From positions 1-11,997 of the forward strand of contig JAFTRB010000218.1 in assembly GCA_017462445.1 (NCBI GenBank): DNA of 11,997 nucleotides. Reading direction: 5' to 3'. Numbering within the stretch: the stretch's first letter is position 1; the number at the start of each line of letters is the position of its first letter. A program made the position numbers and the translations under genes. Under the pieces are notes generated by a model. The model saw nothing but the letters and a program-made list of their open reading frames with translations, searched no databases and was not told the origin of the DNA. Below, in pieces: positions 1 to 6,168 of this stretch. Source of the stretch: Clostridia bacterium (GTDB taxonomy: Bacteria > Bacillota_A > Clostridia > Oscillospirales > CAG-272).

Positions 1-407
1 AGATGTTCCACAAGCTCCTTCCTCAGGCAGAGGCTGGTGACAACATCGGTGCACTTCTTCGTGGTGTAGCTAAGGACGAGATCGAGCGCGGTCAGGTTCT
101 TTGCAAGCCCGGCTCGATCCAGCCTCACACAAAGTTCCTTGGTCAGGTTTACGTTCTTACCGAGAAAGAGGGTGGCCGTTCCAAGCCCTTCTTCTCCGGT
201 TACAGACCTCAGTTCTACTTCAGAACTACCGACGTTACCGGTATCATCACCCTTCCCGAGGATGTTGATATGTGCCGTCCCGGCGATAACGTTAACATGA
301 ACGTTGAGCTCATCACTCCCATCGCTTGCGAGAAGGGTCTTCGTTTCGCTATCCGTGAGGGTGGCCGTACCGTTGGCTCGGGCGTTGTTGCTGAGATCTA
401 CGAGTAA
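1..407 (+). CDS. tuf: Elongation factor Tu, C-terminal part (cut by window edge)
   Basis: EF-Tu is the GTPase that brings aminoacyl-tRNA to the ribosomal A site. Only about the last 134 residues are in the window. They cover the end of domain 2 and all of domain 3, starting near the stretch that matches residue ~261 of the ~394-residue E. coli protein. Diagnostic blocks are [42 protein letters not shown], and the C-terminal [18 protein letters not shown]. The frame is open to the left edge: bases 1-2 complete a codon before the first visible Met, which is internal and not the true start. The gene ends with TAA at 405-407 and is followed after about 35 bases by a strong terminator, so this is the last gene of its transcript. 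Codon choice is strongly biased, as expected of a very highly expressed gene. Identity is certain from motifs; the N-terminal GTPase domain lies outside the window. Confidence 0.98.
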   Translation, partial: MFHKLLPQAEAGDNIGALLRGVAKDEIERGQVLCKPGSIQPHTKFLGQVYVLTEKEGGRSKPFFSGYRPQFYFRTTDVTGIITLPEDVDMCRPGDNVNMNVELITPIACEKGLRFAIREGGRTVGSGVVAEIYE

Positions 408-441
408 TTTTAACCTTTAAGCTTATCTGAAAAGATAAATT

Positions 442-475
442 ATCTCCCGACACCTTCGGGTGTCGGGAGATTTTT
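442..475 (+). terminator. Intrinsic terminator of tuf
   Basis: A perfect 13-bp stem (442-454 with 459-471) closes on a C(TTCG)G tetraloop, an exceptionally stable loop, and is followed by a T run at 471-475. It lies 35 bases after the tuf stop. A second small hairpin, TTATCT-GAAA-AGATAA (423-438) with a GNRA-type loop, sits just before it and may protect the 3' end or be incidental. Confidence 0.95.
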
Positions 476-517
476 AATAAAGCCGCGAGCGCCGTTTTTT
501 TAGACGGGTGCCGCCCA

Positions 518-549
518 TTGGCTTTCTTTTTGCAAAAACCAAATAGAAT
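518..549 (+). promoter_or_regulatory. Probable promoter of the FMN riboswitch-ribU transcript
   Basis: TAGAAT at 544-549 matches the -10 consensus at five of six positions and would start transcription near 556, just before the FMN aptamer. The -35 is weak: TTGGCT at 518-523 is 20 bases away and GCTTTC at 521-526 is 17 bases away. An alternative pair, TTGCAA (530-535) with TGTAAA (553-558), has a 17-base spacer but would start inside the first aptamer helix, so I prefer the first. The preceding stretch, 476-517, holds no gene that I can see. Confidence 0.5.
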
Positions 550-558
550 TAGTGTAAA

Positions 559-681
559 TTTTCTTTGGGGAATGGTGAAATTCCATATCGGCAGTGAGCA
601 TTGTGCGAGTCTGCGAGAGCGTAAGCTTTGACGGGGTGTGAGTCCTCGACCGACGGTTATAGTCCGGATGAAAAAAGAGGT
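559..681 (+). ncRNA. FMN riboswitch aptamer (RFN element)
   Basis: This RNA binds flavin mononucleotide and switches expression of the riboflavin gene downstream. The RFN signature blocks appear in order: a GGTGAAATTCC block at 574-584, a CGGCAG...CTGCG helix from about 589, a variable AGAGC-GTAA-GCTTT hairpin around 625, then GGGGTGTGAGTCCTC, CCGACGGTTATAGTCCGGATG split between 650 and 670. Closing helix P1 can form between TTCTTT (561-566) and AAAGAG (674-679). All the core six-helix-junction blocks are recognisable, with only lineage-type changes such as CGGCAG for CGGCGG. The gene following it is a RibU-type transporter, one of the standard RFN targets. Confidence 0.96.
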
Positions 682-729
682 TTACAAATAGCCCATTGAC
701 TAGGCTATCTGTGTATTTTTTCTCTTTTC

Positions 730-760
730 CTCATAGAGCATGCGCTTTATGAGTTTTTTT
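730..760 (+). terminator. Riboswitch-controlled intrinsic terminator before ribU
   Basis: A 10-bp stem (730-739 with 744-753, one G-T pair) with a 4-base loop is followed by seven T residues at 754-760, 24 bases before the ribU start. It sits where the expression platform of an RFN element belongs, so FMN binding probably stops transcription here. CTCTTTT at 722-728 can pair with AAAAGAG at 673-679, which is also the 3' strand of aptamer helix P1. That gives a plausible antiterminator, although its overlap with the terminator stem is small. An extra hairpin, ATAGCC (688-693) with GGCTAT (703-708), lies between. The exact switching pairings are inferred. Confidence 0.88.
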
Positions 761-783
761 ATTACATAAGAAAAGAGTATATT

Positions 784-1464
784 ATGAGTAACAAAAGAAA
801 CAATCAACCCCTTATGCGCATTGTCGGCATAGGAATTTTCACAGCCCTGGCGGTTGTCATCAGCTTTGCCACCTCCTTTATTAAGGTTGGCTTTCTCTCG
901 CTTGACGCGGGAGATATCGTCATCATCCTCGGCTCATTTATCTACGGGCCTTTAGCCGGTGTGATTATGTCTCTTATTTCCTCGCTCTTCGGCTTCCTTT
1001 ATAGCGGAACAGGGATATGGGGGCTTCTTATGGACTTTGCCTCCTCGGCGGCCTTCTCCTTCATTGCCTCCTTCATCTATTCAAGGAAAAAGAGCTTTAA
1101 GCTTGCAATAGTCGGTATCTATTCCGCGGTGCTTTCCGTTACCGCAATTATGATGCCTCTGAATATTCTGATAACGCCTCTTTATACAGGCGCTACCACC
1201 GAGCAGGTTATCTCGCTCATTCCCGTGATGCTCCTGCCCTTCAATTTTGCTAAGTGCCTGTTTAACGGCGGAGCGGTTCTTCTGCTCTACAAGCCTATTG
1301 TCAGGGCTATGCGTGCCGCCCATCTTGTTCCACCCTCATCAAGTCCTATACAGGACTCGCCCGACTCGGTAAGAAGGCGCGGCTCCACCCTGCCTGCGCT
1401 CTTAATAGGCGGAGTCTCTGTTCTCCTCGCGGTTGGAGCGCTGCTCTGGCTTGCGTTGAAGTAA
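784..1464 (+). CDS. ribU: Riboflavin ECF transporter, substrate-binding S component (RibU)
   Basis: RibU is the membrane S component that binds riboflavin or FMN outside the cell and works with the shared EcfA/EcfA'/EcfT energising module, which is not encoded in this window. The protein is 226 residues with about six hydrophobic segments in residues 11-175. It carries family-like blocks: FLSLDAGDIVIILGSF (37-52), YGPLAGVIMSLISSLFG (54-70) and the polar FNFAKCLFNGG (153-163) in the last core helix. The FMN riboswitch upstream independently supports riboflavin as substrate. After the core come a Pro/Ser-rich linker (183-200) and an extra hydrophobic segment (203-224) that typical RibU proteins of about 190 residues lack. 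ATG 784 is chosen although the ribosome site (AAAAGAG) is weak; no better start lies in frame nearby. Transcription ends at the shared hairpin beyond the stop. Confidence 0.93.
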   Translation: MSNKRNNQPLMRIVGIGIFTALAVVISFATSFIKVGFLSLDAGDIVIILGSFIYGPLAGVIMSLISSLFGFLYSGTGIWGLLMDFASSAAFSFIASFIYSRKKSFKLAIVGIYSAVLSVTAIMMPLNILITPLYTGATTEQVISLIPVMLLPFNFAKCLFNGGAVLLLYKPIVRAMRAAHLVPPSSSPIQDSPDSVRRRGSTLPALLIGGVSVLLAVGALLWLALK

Positions 1465-1510
1465 TACTGGGTTTTACTTTAGCTACGGCTTTATAGTTTT
1501 TCTTCAACAA

Positions 1511-1540
1511 AAAAACGCCCGAATTTCGGGCGTTTTGTTT
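1511..1540. terminator. Bidirectional terminator between convergent ribU and the MFS gene
   Basis: The stem CGCCCGA (1516-1522) pairs with TCGGGCG (1526-1532). It has A residues before it and T residues after it, so it reads as an intrinsic terminator on both strands. It lies 50 bases after ribU (plus) and 25 bases after the MFS gene (minus), and serves both. Confidence 0.93.
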
Positions 1541-1556
1541 TGTATTTGTCTTTTGC

Positions 1557-2891
1557 TTACGCTTCGGCGGTCTCCCTCGTCGCCTCCTCGGTCAGCTCCT
1601 TCTTTTCATCGACCGCAGGCTTCGGCATTTTCCGTATAACCAGGTTGACATATACGATAGCGATTATTGTTACGATAATTCCTACCACCGAAAGCACCTG
1701 TGAGGGGTAAACATTTTCAATTCCAAAGATGCTGTTGCCGCTATTCTGAACATAATCGTGCAGGGGGCGCATAGCGATGGTGGAGAAGAAGCCGACAAAG
1801 CCACCGATGGTGTATAGGATGGAAACGGCGCCTGTGCGTCTCTCGGGCGTAACCGAGCTATATATTATATTCATCTTCGCGCTATTGGTGCCTGCCATTG
1901 TAATTGCATAAAGTATGTAGAAGATCCAGTAGTTTACAGCTCCGCCAAAGGCGTTGAAGCCAAGTCCGATGACGAATGCCACCATTCCCAGGGTAATCAT
2001 TGTTGCAAAGGAATATTTGTCTCCGATTTTACCCATAGGAATCGAAACAACGCTTCTGACAATTGCATAAACCGTGGAGAGCAATGCCAGGGTAGTCATA
2101 TTGAATTCCAGCGTATCCTGGGCGTAGGTGTAGAAGAAGGAGATACAGCCGTAGTGGGCGAACTCCCAAAGGACAAAGAGGGGGATAAGAGTCAGGGTTG
2201 CCCTGTCGGTGATGGCCGATTTAAGCCTCGTTAAGGCAGGCTGGGTGTCGGGAGCTGAGGGCTCCTTCTCCTTTGTGAAGAGAATGCATACGGTGTTTGC
2301 TATTGTGAGGATAGCTATTGTAATTCCACAGGTGATAAACACCGCAGTCATATTACCCGCTGCCTCGAAGTAGTCGATAAGCGAGCCCATCAGCATAGTA
2401 AAGCCCATTCCCGATACCAACGAGATCATCTCGCTGGTCGTTGAGATAACGCCAAGCTGCTTGGGAGGGATAAGCCCCTTGAACCAGACAACACGGGGAG
2501 AGAACAGTAGGTTCATCAGGATATGTCCCGCAAGGAGAAGAACGATGAATACCGTGGTCTTTGCCATCGGGGGAATATCCACAAGGGGAATCAGGTAAAG
2601 GAAGGTAAAGCAGAGCTGGTTCGCCACATTCATAAATACGACAAGCGGCTTGATTCGTCTGCCACCGCGCATAAACAGCGCCACGATCTGGAAGCCACAG
2701 CCCAGAGAAACAAAGGAGTTAAGTATTCCGGTTGTTCCCGCATCGATACCGATGGCGGTTGAAAGATATGCCAGATAATTGCTGCCGACCATAATCGAAA
2801 TAAAGTATTCCAGGGCGGCAATTATGATAGTCAGTATCATACTGGATCTATATTCTTTATGATTATCTTCGTTAGTTAAAATTTCCGACAT
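1557..2891 (-). CDS. Major facilitator superfamily transporter, substrate unknown
   Basis: This 444-residue protein has the length and pattern of a 12-helix MFS permease: hydrophobic segments from about residue 17 to 420 and a central cytoplasmic loop (206-230) between two halves. MFS loop features are visible: GGRRIK at 76-81 after helix 2, GKIGDKYS at 287-294 in the equivalent position of the second half (motif A-like), and PERRTGAVSI at 349-358. The N terminus (1-16) is polar and the C terminus (421-444) is a charged cytoplasmic tail. I cannot assign a substrate; efflux or nutrient uptake are equally open. The start is firm: ATG is preceded on the minus strand by GGGAGGTT with a short gap, and a good promoter lies about 35 bases further upstream. 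It stands alone as a single-gene transcript. Its codon use does not differ obviously from the neighbours. Confidence 0.9.
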   Translation of the reverse strand: MSEILTNEDNHKEYRSSMILTIIIAALEYFISIMVGSNYLAYLSTAIGIDAGTTGILNSFVSLGCGFQIVALFMRGGRRIKPLVVFMNVANQLCFTFLYLIPLVDIPPMAKTTVFIVLLLAGHILMNLLFSPRVVWFKGLIPPKQLGVISTTSEMISLVSGMGFTMLMGSLIDYFEAAGNMTAVFITCGITIAILTIANTVCILFTKEKEPSAPDTQPALTRLKSAITDRATLTLIPLFVLWEFAHYGCISFFYTYAQDTLEFNMTTLALLSTVYAIVRSVVSIPMGKIGDKYSFATMITLGMVAFVIGLGFNAFGGAVNYWIFYILYAITMAGTNSAKMNIIYSSVTPERRTGAVSILYTIGGFVGFFSTIAMRPLHDYVQNSGNSIFGIENVYPSQVLSVVGIIVTIIAIVYVNLVIRKMPKPAVDEKKELTEEATRETAEA

Positions 2892-2924
2892 TTCAACCTC
2901 CCGGGGGTCATTTTCTTCCTGACA

Positions 2925-2953
2925 AGTTTAGCACATTGGGAGGGGTAAGTCAA
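2925..2953 (-). promoter_or_regulatory. Sigma-A-type promoter of the MFS gene
   Basis: Read on the minus strand, TTGACT (2953-2948) is followed by a 17-base spacer and TAAACT (2930-2925). Transcription would start near 2918, giving a leader of about 27 bases that contains the GGGAGG ribosome site. The match to consensus is good at the -35 and fair at the -10. Confidence 0.78.
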
Positions 2954-3081
2954 GGGGTTTTTCAAAATAAAAACAAGAAAAAAGAACTTATTTTTCAAGA
3001 ACGAGATTTGCTCAAAAAAATAATAAGCAAACGGGACATATATCAAGTATTTTTGTCCTTAAAGCAAGCTTTGCGGGGCAA

Positions 3082-3117
3082 AAGAAAAGCGCCCTCGGGT
3101 GATGATCTCCGGGGCGC
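3082..3117 (-). terminator. Intrinsic terminator of the RNHCP gene
   Basis: On the minus strand a GC-rich hairpin (GCGCCCCGG with CCGAGGGCGC, one bulged base, arms 3117-3109 and 3098-3089) is followed by TTTTCTTTT (3088-3080). It begins 7 bases after the TGA of the RNHCP gene. The rest of 2954-3081 between this terminator and the MFS promoter is AT-rich, and I see no gene in it. Confidence 0.88.
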
Positions 3118-3123
3118 GATAAT

Positions 3124-3453
3124 TCAATATTCTCCTGCTGTCAGTCGGATCAGCATATCGGTGTCATCAGGCTGAACCTTTGCCTCGTGTGCCGCCTTGT
3201 TGCGCACGATCTCGCCGCATCTGTCACAGCGATGAATGATTATAAAGCCCTTTCTCGCATCAGGCTCTGCCTTTATCGGGCGGAGAATTCCGCCGCAGGG
3301 ATTTGCCCTGTCTCCCGGGTTGATATCCACATGGAGCGAGCATAGGCAGAAGGGGCAGTGATTGCGTGAGGTGTATCCGAGGGGCAAAACCTCCTTGCCG
3401 CAGGCAAGACAGGTAAAGCCGTTGTCGTTTTTTGTAAATCTTTTGTTTTCCAT
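3124..3453 (-). CDS. RNHCP domain zinc-ribbon protein
   Basis: The 109-residue protein carries the sequence SRNHCPFCL (29-37), which gives the RNHCP family its name. Cysteine pairs that could bind zinc are C15-x2-C18, C33-x2-C36 and C76-x2-C79, with extra cysteines at 38 and 53. The family is small, widespread in Bacillota and Actinomycetota, and has no established biochemical role that I know of; nucleic-acid binding is only a guess from the zinc-ribbon form. Start choice: a GTG three codons upstream (3462) overlaps the ribosome site, whereas the ATG at 3453 is preceded by AAGGTGGAG at proper spacing and begins MENKRFT, as family members usually do, so I take the ATG. The gene has its own terminator and is divergent from the small ORF at 3523. 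No strong promoter is visible in the 70 bases between them. Confidence 0.88.
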   Translation of the reverse strand: MENKRFTKNDNGFTCLACGKEVLPLGYTSRNHCPFCLCSLHVDINPGDRANPCGGILRPIKAEPDARKGFIIIHRCDRCGEIVRNKAAHEAKVQPDDTDMLIRLTAGEY

Positions 3454-3522
3454 AGTCTCCACCTTCGGTATATTTTGCCTCCCCCTGCGCAGAATAATAA
3501 TACAACATTCAGGAGGTGGATA

Positions 3523-3636
3523 ATGAATAGAGCTTTAGGAGCTTTTCTTTTAGCGGTTGCCTGTATTATCCTCGGCGCTCTCTGCGACGGAATGCGCTCG
3601 GTGGGAGCTTCGCTTATCAGCGGAGGGCAATTATGA
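3523..3636 (+). CDS. Possible small hydrophobic protein, 37 residues, unknown
   Basis: I do not recognise this product. ATG 3523 is preceded by AGGAGGTGGATA, one of the best Shine-Dalgarno matches in the window, at correct spacing. The peptide begins MNRALGAFLLAVACIILGAL: a short basic start and one hydrophobic segment (about residues 4-20), then a polar, glycine-rich end closing in ISGGQL and TGA. That fits a single-pass small membrane protein or a peptide with a signal-like segment. A weak promoter can be proposed (TTGCCT 3475-3480, 17 bases, TAATAC 3498-3503), with a start close to the ribosome site. It lies between two minus-strand genes, divergent from the RNHCP gene and convergent with mnmE, so it is not an operon member. 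Its 3' end overlaps inverted repeats. The strong ribosome site is the main support; conservation is unknown. Confidence 0.5.
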   Translation: MNRALGAFLLAVACIILGALCDGMRSVGASLISGGQL

Positions 3637-3648
3637 GCGCCCTCCCAC
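3601..3648. repeat. Overlapping inverted repeats at the 3' end of the small ORF
   Basis: GTGGGAG (3601-3607) pairs with CTCCCAC (3642-3648), enclosing a CGCT-tatc-AGCG hairpin (3611-3622). GGAGGGC (3622-3628) can instead pair with GCCCTCC (3639-3645). The two large pairings share bases 3642-3645 and exclude each other. No T run follows on either strand, so this is not a standard terminator. It lies 51 bases beyond the mnmE stop and could end or stabilise that transcript or the small-ORF transcript. Confidence 0.55.
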
Positions 3649-3698
3649 GCAAAAGGGGCGAAAGCCTTGAGCTGCCGCCAAGAAACAGAGGCGGGAGG

Positions 3699-5084
3699 CT
3701 ACTTGCCTACGCAGAAGCGAGAGAAGATGTCGGCAACCACGCTCTCGCTGACCTCTCTTCCGTCGACCTCGCCGATGGCACCAAGGGCAAGTTCTATGTC
3801 CGAGGATGCAAGATCGACAGGGAGCCCGCTCTTGTATGCCTCTATTGCCGTGAGAACATAGCCACGGGCAGAGCAAAGCGCCGAATGCTGGCGCGCAGAG
3901 GATACAATGGCATCTCGTCCACAGCTTATCTCCTCGTCGGTGAAAAGTCGGTCTATCAGTCCCTCTAGCATGGAGATTGCTTTCTCGCCATCCCTCTCGG
4001 CGGAGATGGTGAGTACATATTCAAACGAGGAGGATATATCCGCCTCTTCCCATACCGCGCGGTCTGCCTTGTTCAGAAGGCAGATTTTTGTTGCGGGGAT
4101 AGAGTCAAGCAGCCTTATCAGCTCTCCGTCCTCCTCATCAAGGGGGCGTGAAAGATCAAAAACGGCAAGAATCAGGTCGGCATCCGCCAGCCTTTCACGA
4201 GAGCGGCTTATACCAATCTGCTCAACCCTGTCAAGCCCCTCGCCCTGCCTGATTCCGGCGGTGTCGATAAGGTTCAGCATAACTCTGCCCAGGGGAACGG
4301 ATTTCTCAAGCAGGTCACGGGTCGTTCCCGCAATATCGGTGACGATGGCACTGTCCTCGCCCAGGAGCAGATTGTATATACTGCTCTTTCCCACGTTCGG
4401 CTTTCCGCAGATAACCGTGGATATTCCCTCGGTAATTACTCTTCCCGTACGGTAGGTGTCGATAAGCCTTGTCAGATCGGCAAGAATTTCCTCCAGCCTC
4501 TCGAGGCTCTCCCCGTCGGTAAAATCTCCGAGGTCCTCGTCTGGGTAGTCTATTCTTGCATATATCGAGCCCATCAGCTCGGTGAGGCCTGCTCTGATTT
4601 GTTCTATTCTTTGAGCCAGACGCTCTCTCGACGGACGCGAGGCCAGGCGTAGCTGCTCGCGGCTCTTTGCCTCAAGCAAATCTCCAATAGCCTCCGCCTC
4701 GGTCAAGGACAGCTTGCCATTTATGAAGGCTCGGCGAGTGAACTCTCCAGCCTCCGCGGCAATAGCTCCGTGGGTCAGGAGGCACTCAAGCACAGTGCGT
4801 GTTACAAGCGCTCCGCCGTGACAGCTTATCTCAACGGTCTGCTCGCCGGTGTAGGAATTGGGGGCAGGGAAAAGGCTCACCAATGCGTCGTCTATCCTCT
4901 CGTTGCCGTCAACGATATAGCCATATATCTGCGTGCGCGGAGGATAGTCCGTTATAGCTCTTCCCGACAGGGGGCGAAAGGTCTCTCCGATTATCTCAAA
5001 TGCGCCCTCGCCACACATTCTTATAACCGCAACCCCACCCTTACCGGGTGGGGTTGAGATTGCGCAAATTACACCTTGACGCAT
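3699..5084 (-). CDS. mnmE: tRNA uridine-5-carboxymethylaminomethyl(34) synthesis GTPase MnmE
   Basis: MnmE, with MnmG, modifies the wobble uridine (U34) of tRNAs reading codons that end in A or G, using a folate-derived carbon. It acts in the cytoplasm as a dimer. The 461-residue length is typical. Domains seen: an N-terminal folate-binding region with TPPGKGGVAVIR (11-22), helical parts, and an inserted GTPase domain with GKPNVGKS (227-234), DIAGTTRD (250-257), DTAG (274-277) and NKAD (338-341). The C-terminal FCVGK (457-461) includes the catalytic cysteine motif CxGK. All key residues are present. ATG 5084 lies one base beyond the jag TAA, and no clear ribosome site precedes it, so translation is probably coupled to jag. 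The usual partner mnmG does not follow; the operon ends here. Confidence 0.98.
   Translation of the reverse strand: MRQGVICAISTPPGKGGVAVIRMCGEGAFEIIGETFRPLSGRAITDYPPRTQIYGYIVDGNERIDDALVSLFPAPNSYTGEQTVEISCHGGALVTRTVLECLLTHGAIAAEAGEFTRRAFINGKLSLTEAEAIGDLLEAKSREQLRLASRPSRERLAQRIEQIRAGLTELMGSIYARIDYPDEDLGDFTDGESLERLEEILADLTRLIDTYRTGRVITEGISTVICGKPNVGKSSIYNLLLGEDSAIVTDIAGTTRDLLEKSVPLGRVMLNLIDTAGIRQGEGLDRVEQIGISRSRERLADADLILAVFDLSRPLDEEDGELIRLLDSIPATKICLLNKADRAVWEEADISSSFEYVLTISAERDGEKAISMLEGLIDRLFTDEEISCGRDAIVSSARQHSALCSARGYVLTAIEAYKSGLPVDLASSDIELALGAIGEVDGREVSESVVADIFSRFCVGK
5030..5056 (-). other. Perfect 11-bp hairpin inside the mnmE coding start
   Basis: CAACCCCACCC (5030-5040) and its exact complement (5046-5056) flank a 5-base loop. 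In the mnmE mRNA this forms a GC-rich stem beginning 28 bases after the first base of the start codon, within the bases ribosomes occupy or clear during initiation. The codons encode part of the conserved TPPGKGGV motif, so protein constraint explains some of the composition, but not necessarily the exact complementarity. Confidence 0.7.
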
Positions 5085-5085
5085 A

Positions 5086-6138
5086 TTAAAGGGCTTCGTC
5101 AGCCTCGGTCTCTGCTACGACCTCAACGGTGATCTCTGCCTCGCTCTCGACAGCCTCGGCTACCTCGGCGGTAGCTTCAAGCTCTGTCTCCTCGTTCTCC
5201 TCAAAGATGCCCTGGGGCTTCTTATCGGTGAGGTAGATAACGATCTTGCGGTTGTTGTCCGAGCCGATAGAGTTGGTGGAAACACCCTCGATGCCCTGAA
5301 CCTCGGAGTGAATAATTCTTCTCTCATAGGCGCTCATGGGCTCGAGCATAACGCTGCGCTTGTTGCGGAGCGCCTTCTGTGCCATTCTTCTTGCAAGAGC
5401 GCGGAGAGTCTCCTCTCTCTTCGCTCTGTAACCCTCGATATCAATTGTCACGCGGCTCTTGTCTCTTTCGCCGTGAATGTTCTTCCTTGCGGAGGCAAGG
5501 TTTGCAAGATACTGCAAAGCATCCAGTGTATCGCCGTGGTGGCCGATAAGGGTAGAGGCGTCGGGGCCGGAAACTGTAATTCTTCTTGTGCCGTCATCGC
5601 AGGAATAAAGCTCAACCGATGCGTCAAGACCGATATCGCGGACAACCGTCTTAATGAAGTCGAAGGACATATCCTCGCCCTCCTCGACCGTCTTTGGCTC
5701 AAGATGAAGCTCTACCTCGGGAACAACGCGCTCCTTGGGTGCGGAGGTCTTTTCGGGTGCCGCAGTCTCGGTCTGGCTGCGTCCCTTCTTGTTTCTTCTG
5801 CGCCTTCTGGACTTCTTCTGTCCCTCGCCCTCTGCCTTGGGGGCATCCTCTGTGCCCTCTGCTGGAGCTTCTGCTACGTCAGCGGTGTCCTCCTTGGGAG
5901 CATTATCCCTCTCGTGACGGGGATTGCGCTCGCGACGGGGGCGCTCCTGACGGTCGGGAATTTCAATGAAGGCTCTTACCTGCGCGGGCTTGACACCGAT
6001 TATGCCAAAAATTCCGCGGGAGCCCATATGCAATATTTCAAATTGAACATCGTCCATCTCGCCTGCTGCGAGAGCTGCAATGGCATTTTCCTTTGCCTCG
6101 GCAACATCCTTACCTGTTGCAATTACTTCCTTTATCAT
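5086..6138 (-). CDS. jag: RNA-binding protein Jag/KhpB (SpoIIIJ-associated)
   Basis: Jag (KhpB, EloR) binds RNA, often with KhpA, and is linked to cell elongation and division control; its gene commonly follows yidC. The 350-residue protein has a Jag-N domain (1-60, MIKEVIATGKDVAEA, with GIFGIIGVKPAQVRAFIE), and a charged low-complexity linker (61-150) that includes an Arg/Lys cluster at 111-120. A KH-II domain follows with the nucleic-acid loop IGHHGDTLDALQYL (198-211), then an R3H domain with RRIIH (273-277), containing the R-x3-H signature. After the R3H domain comes an acidic Glu/Ala-rich tail (312-350) that ordinary Jag proteins lack or have shorter. The gene starts 30 bases after yidC. 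The ribosome site (AAAGG) is rather far from the ATG, but the start is supported by the standard N terminus. Confidence 0.96.
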   Translation of the reverse strand: MIKEVIATGKDVAEAKENAIAALAAGEMDDVQFEILHMGSRGIFGIIGVKPAQVRAFIEIPDRQERPRRERNPRHERDNAPKEDTADVAEAPAEGTEDAPKAEGEGQKKSRRRRRNKKGRSQTETAAPEKTSAPKERVVPEVELHLEPKTVEEGEDMSFDFIKTVVRDIGLDASVELYSCDDGTRRITVSGPDASTLIGHHGDTLDALQYLANLASARKNIHGERDKSRVTIDIEGYRAKREETLRALARRMAQKALRNKRSVMLEPMSAYERRIIHSEVQGIEGVSTNSIGSDNNRKIVIYLTDKKPQGIFEENEETELEATAEVAEAVESEAEITVEVVAETEADEAL

Positions 6139-6168
6139 AAATACAAAGTACCTTTCAAAATGTAAAAA

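Noticed and set aside
2936..3175. Plus-strand 79-codon ORF between the MFS and RNHCP genes
   Set aside because: It has a TTG start without a ribosome site, crosses the MFS promoter and the RNHCP terminator, and runs into the RNHCP gene antisense.
3260..3508. Minus-strand 82-codon ORF overlapping the RNHCP gene
   Set aside because: It overlaps in another frame, lacks any recognisable domain, and the RNHCP frame has clear zinc motifs and a better ribosome site.
3633..3968. Plus-strand ORF overlapping the small-ORF stop (ATGA) and running into mnmE antisense
   Set aside because: Most of it is complementary to the conserved MnmE C terminus. The ATGA overlap alone is weak support, and the product looks like nothing known.
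5308..6165. Plus-strand ORF of 285 codons opposite jag
   Set aside because: Antisense shadow of the Jag-N, KH and R3H coding sequence. Its hydrophobic, Cys-rich translation is the complement of a charged protein, and it has no ribosome site.
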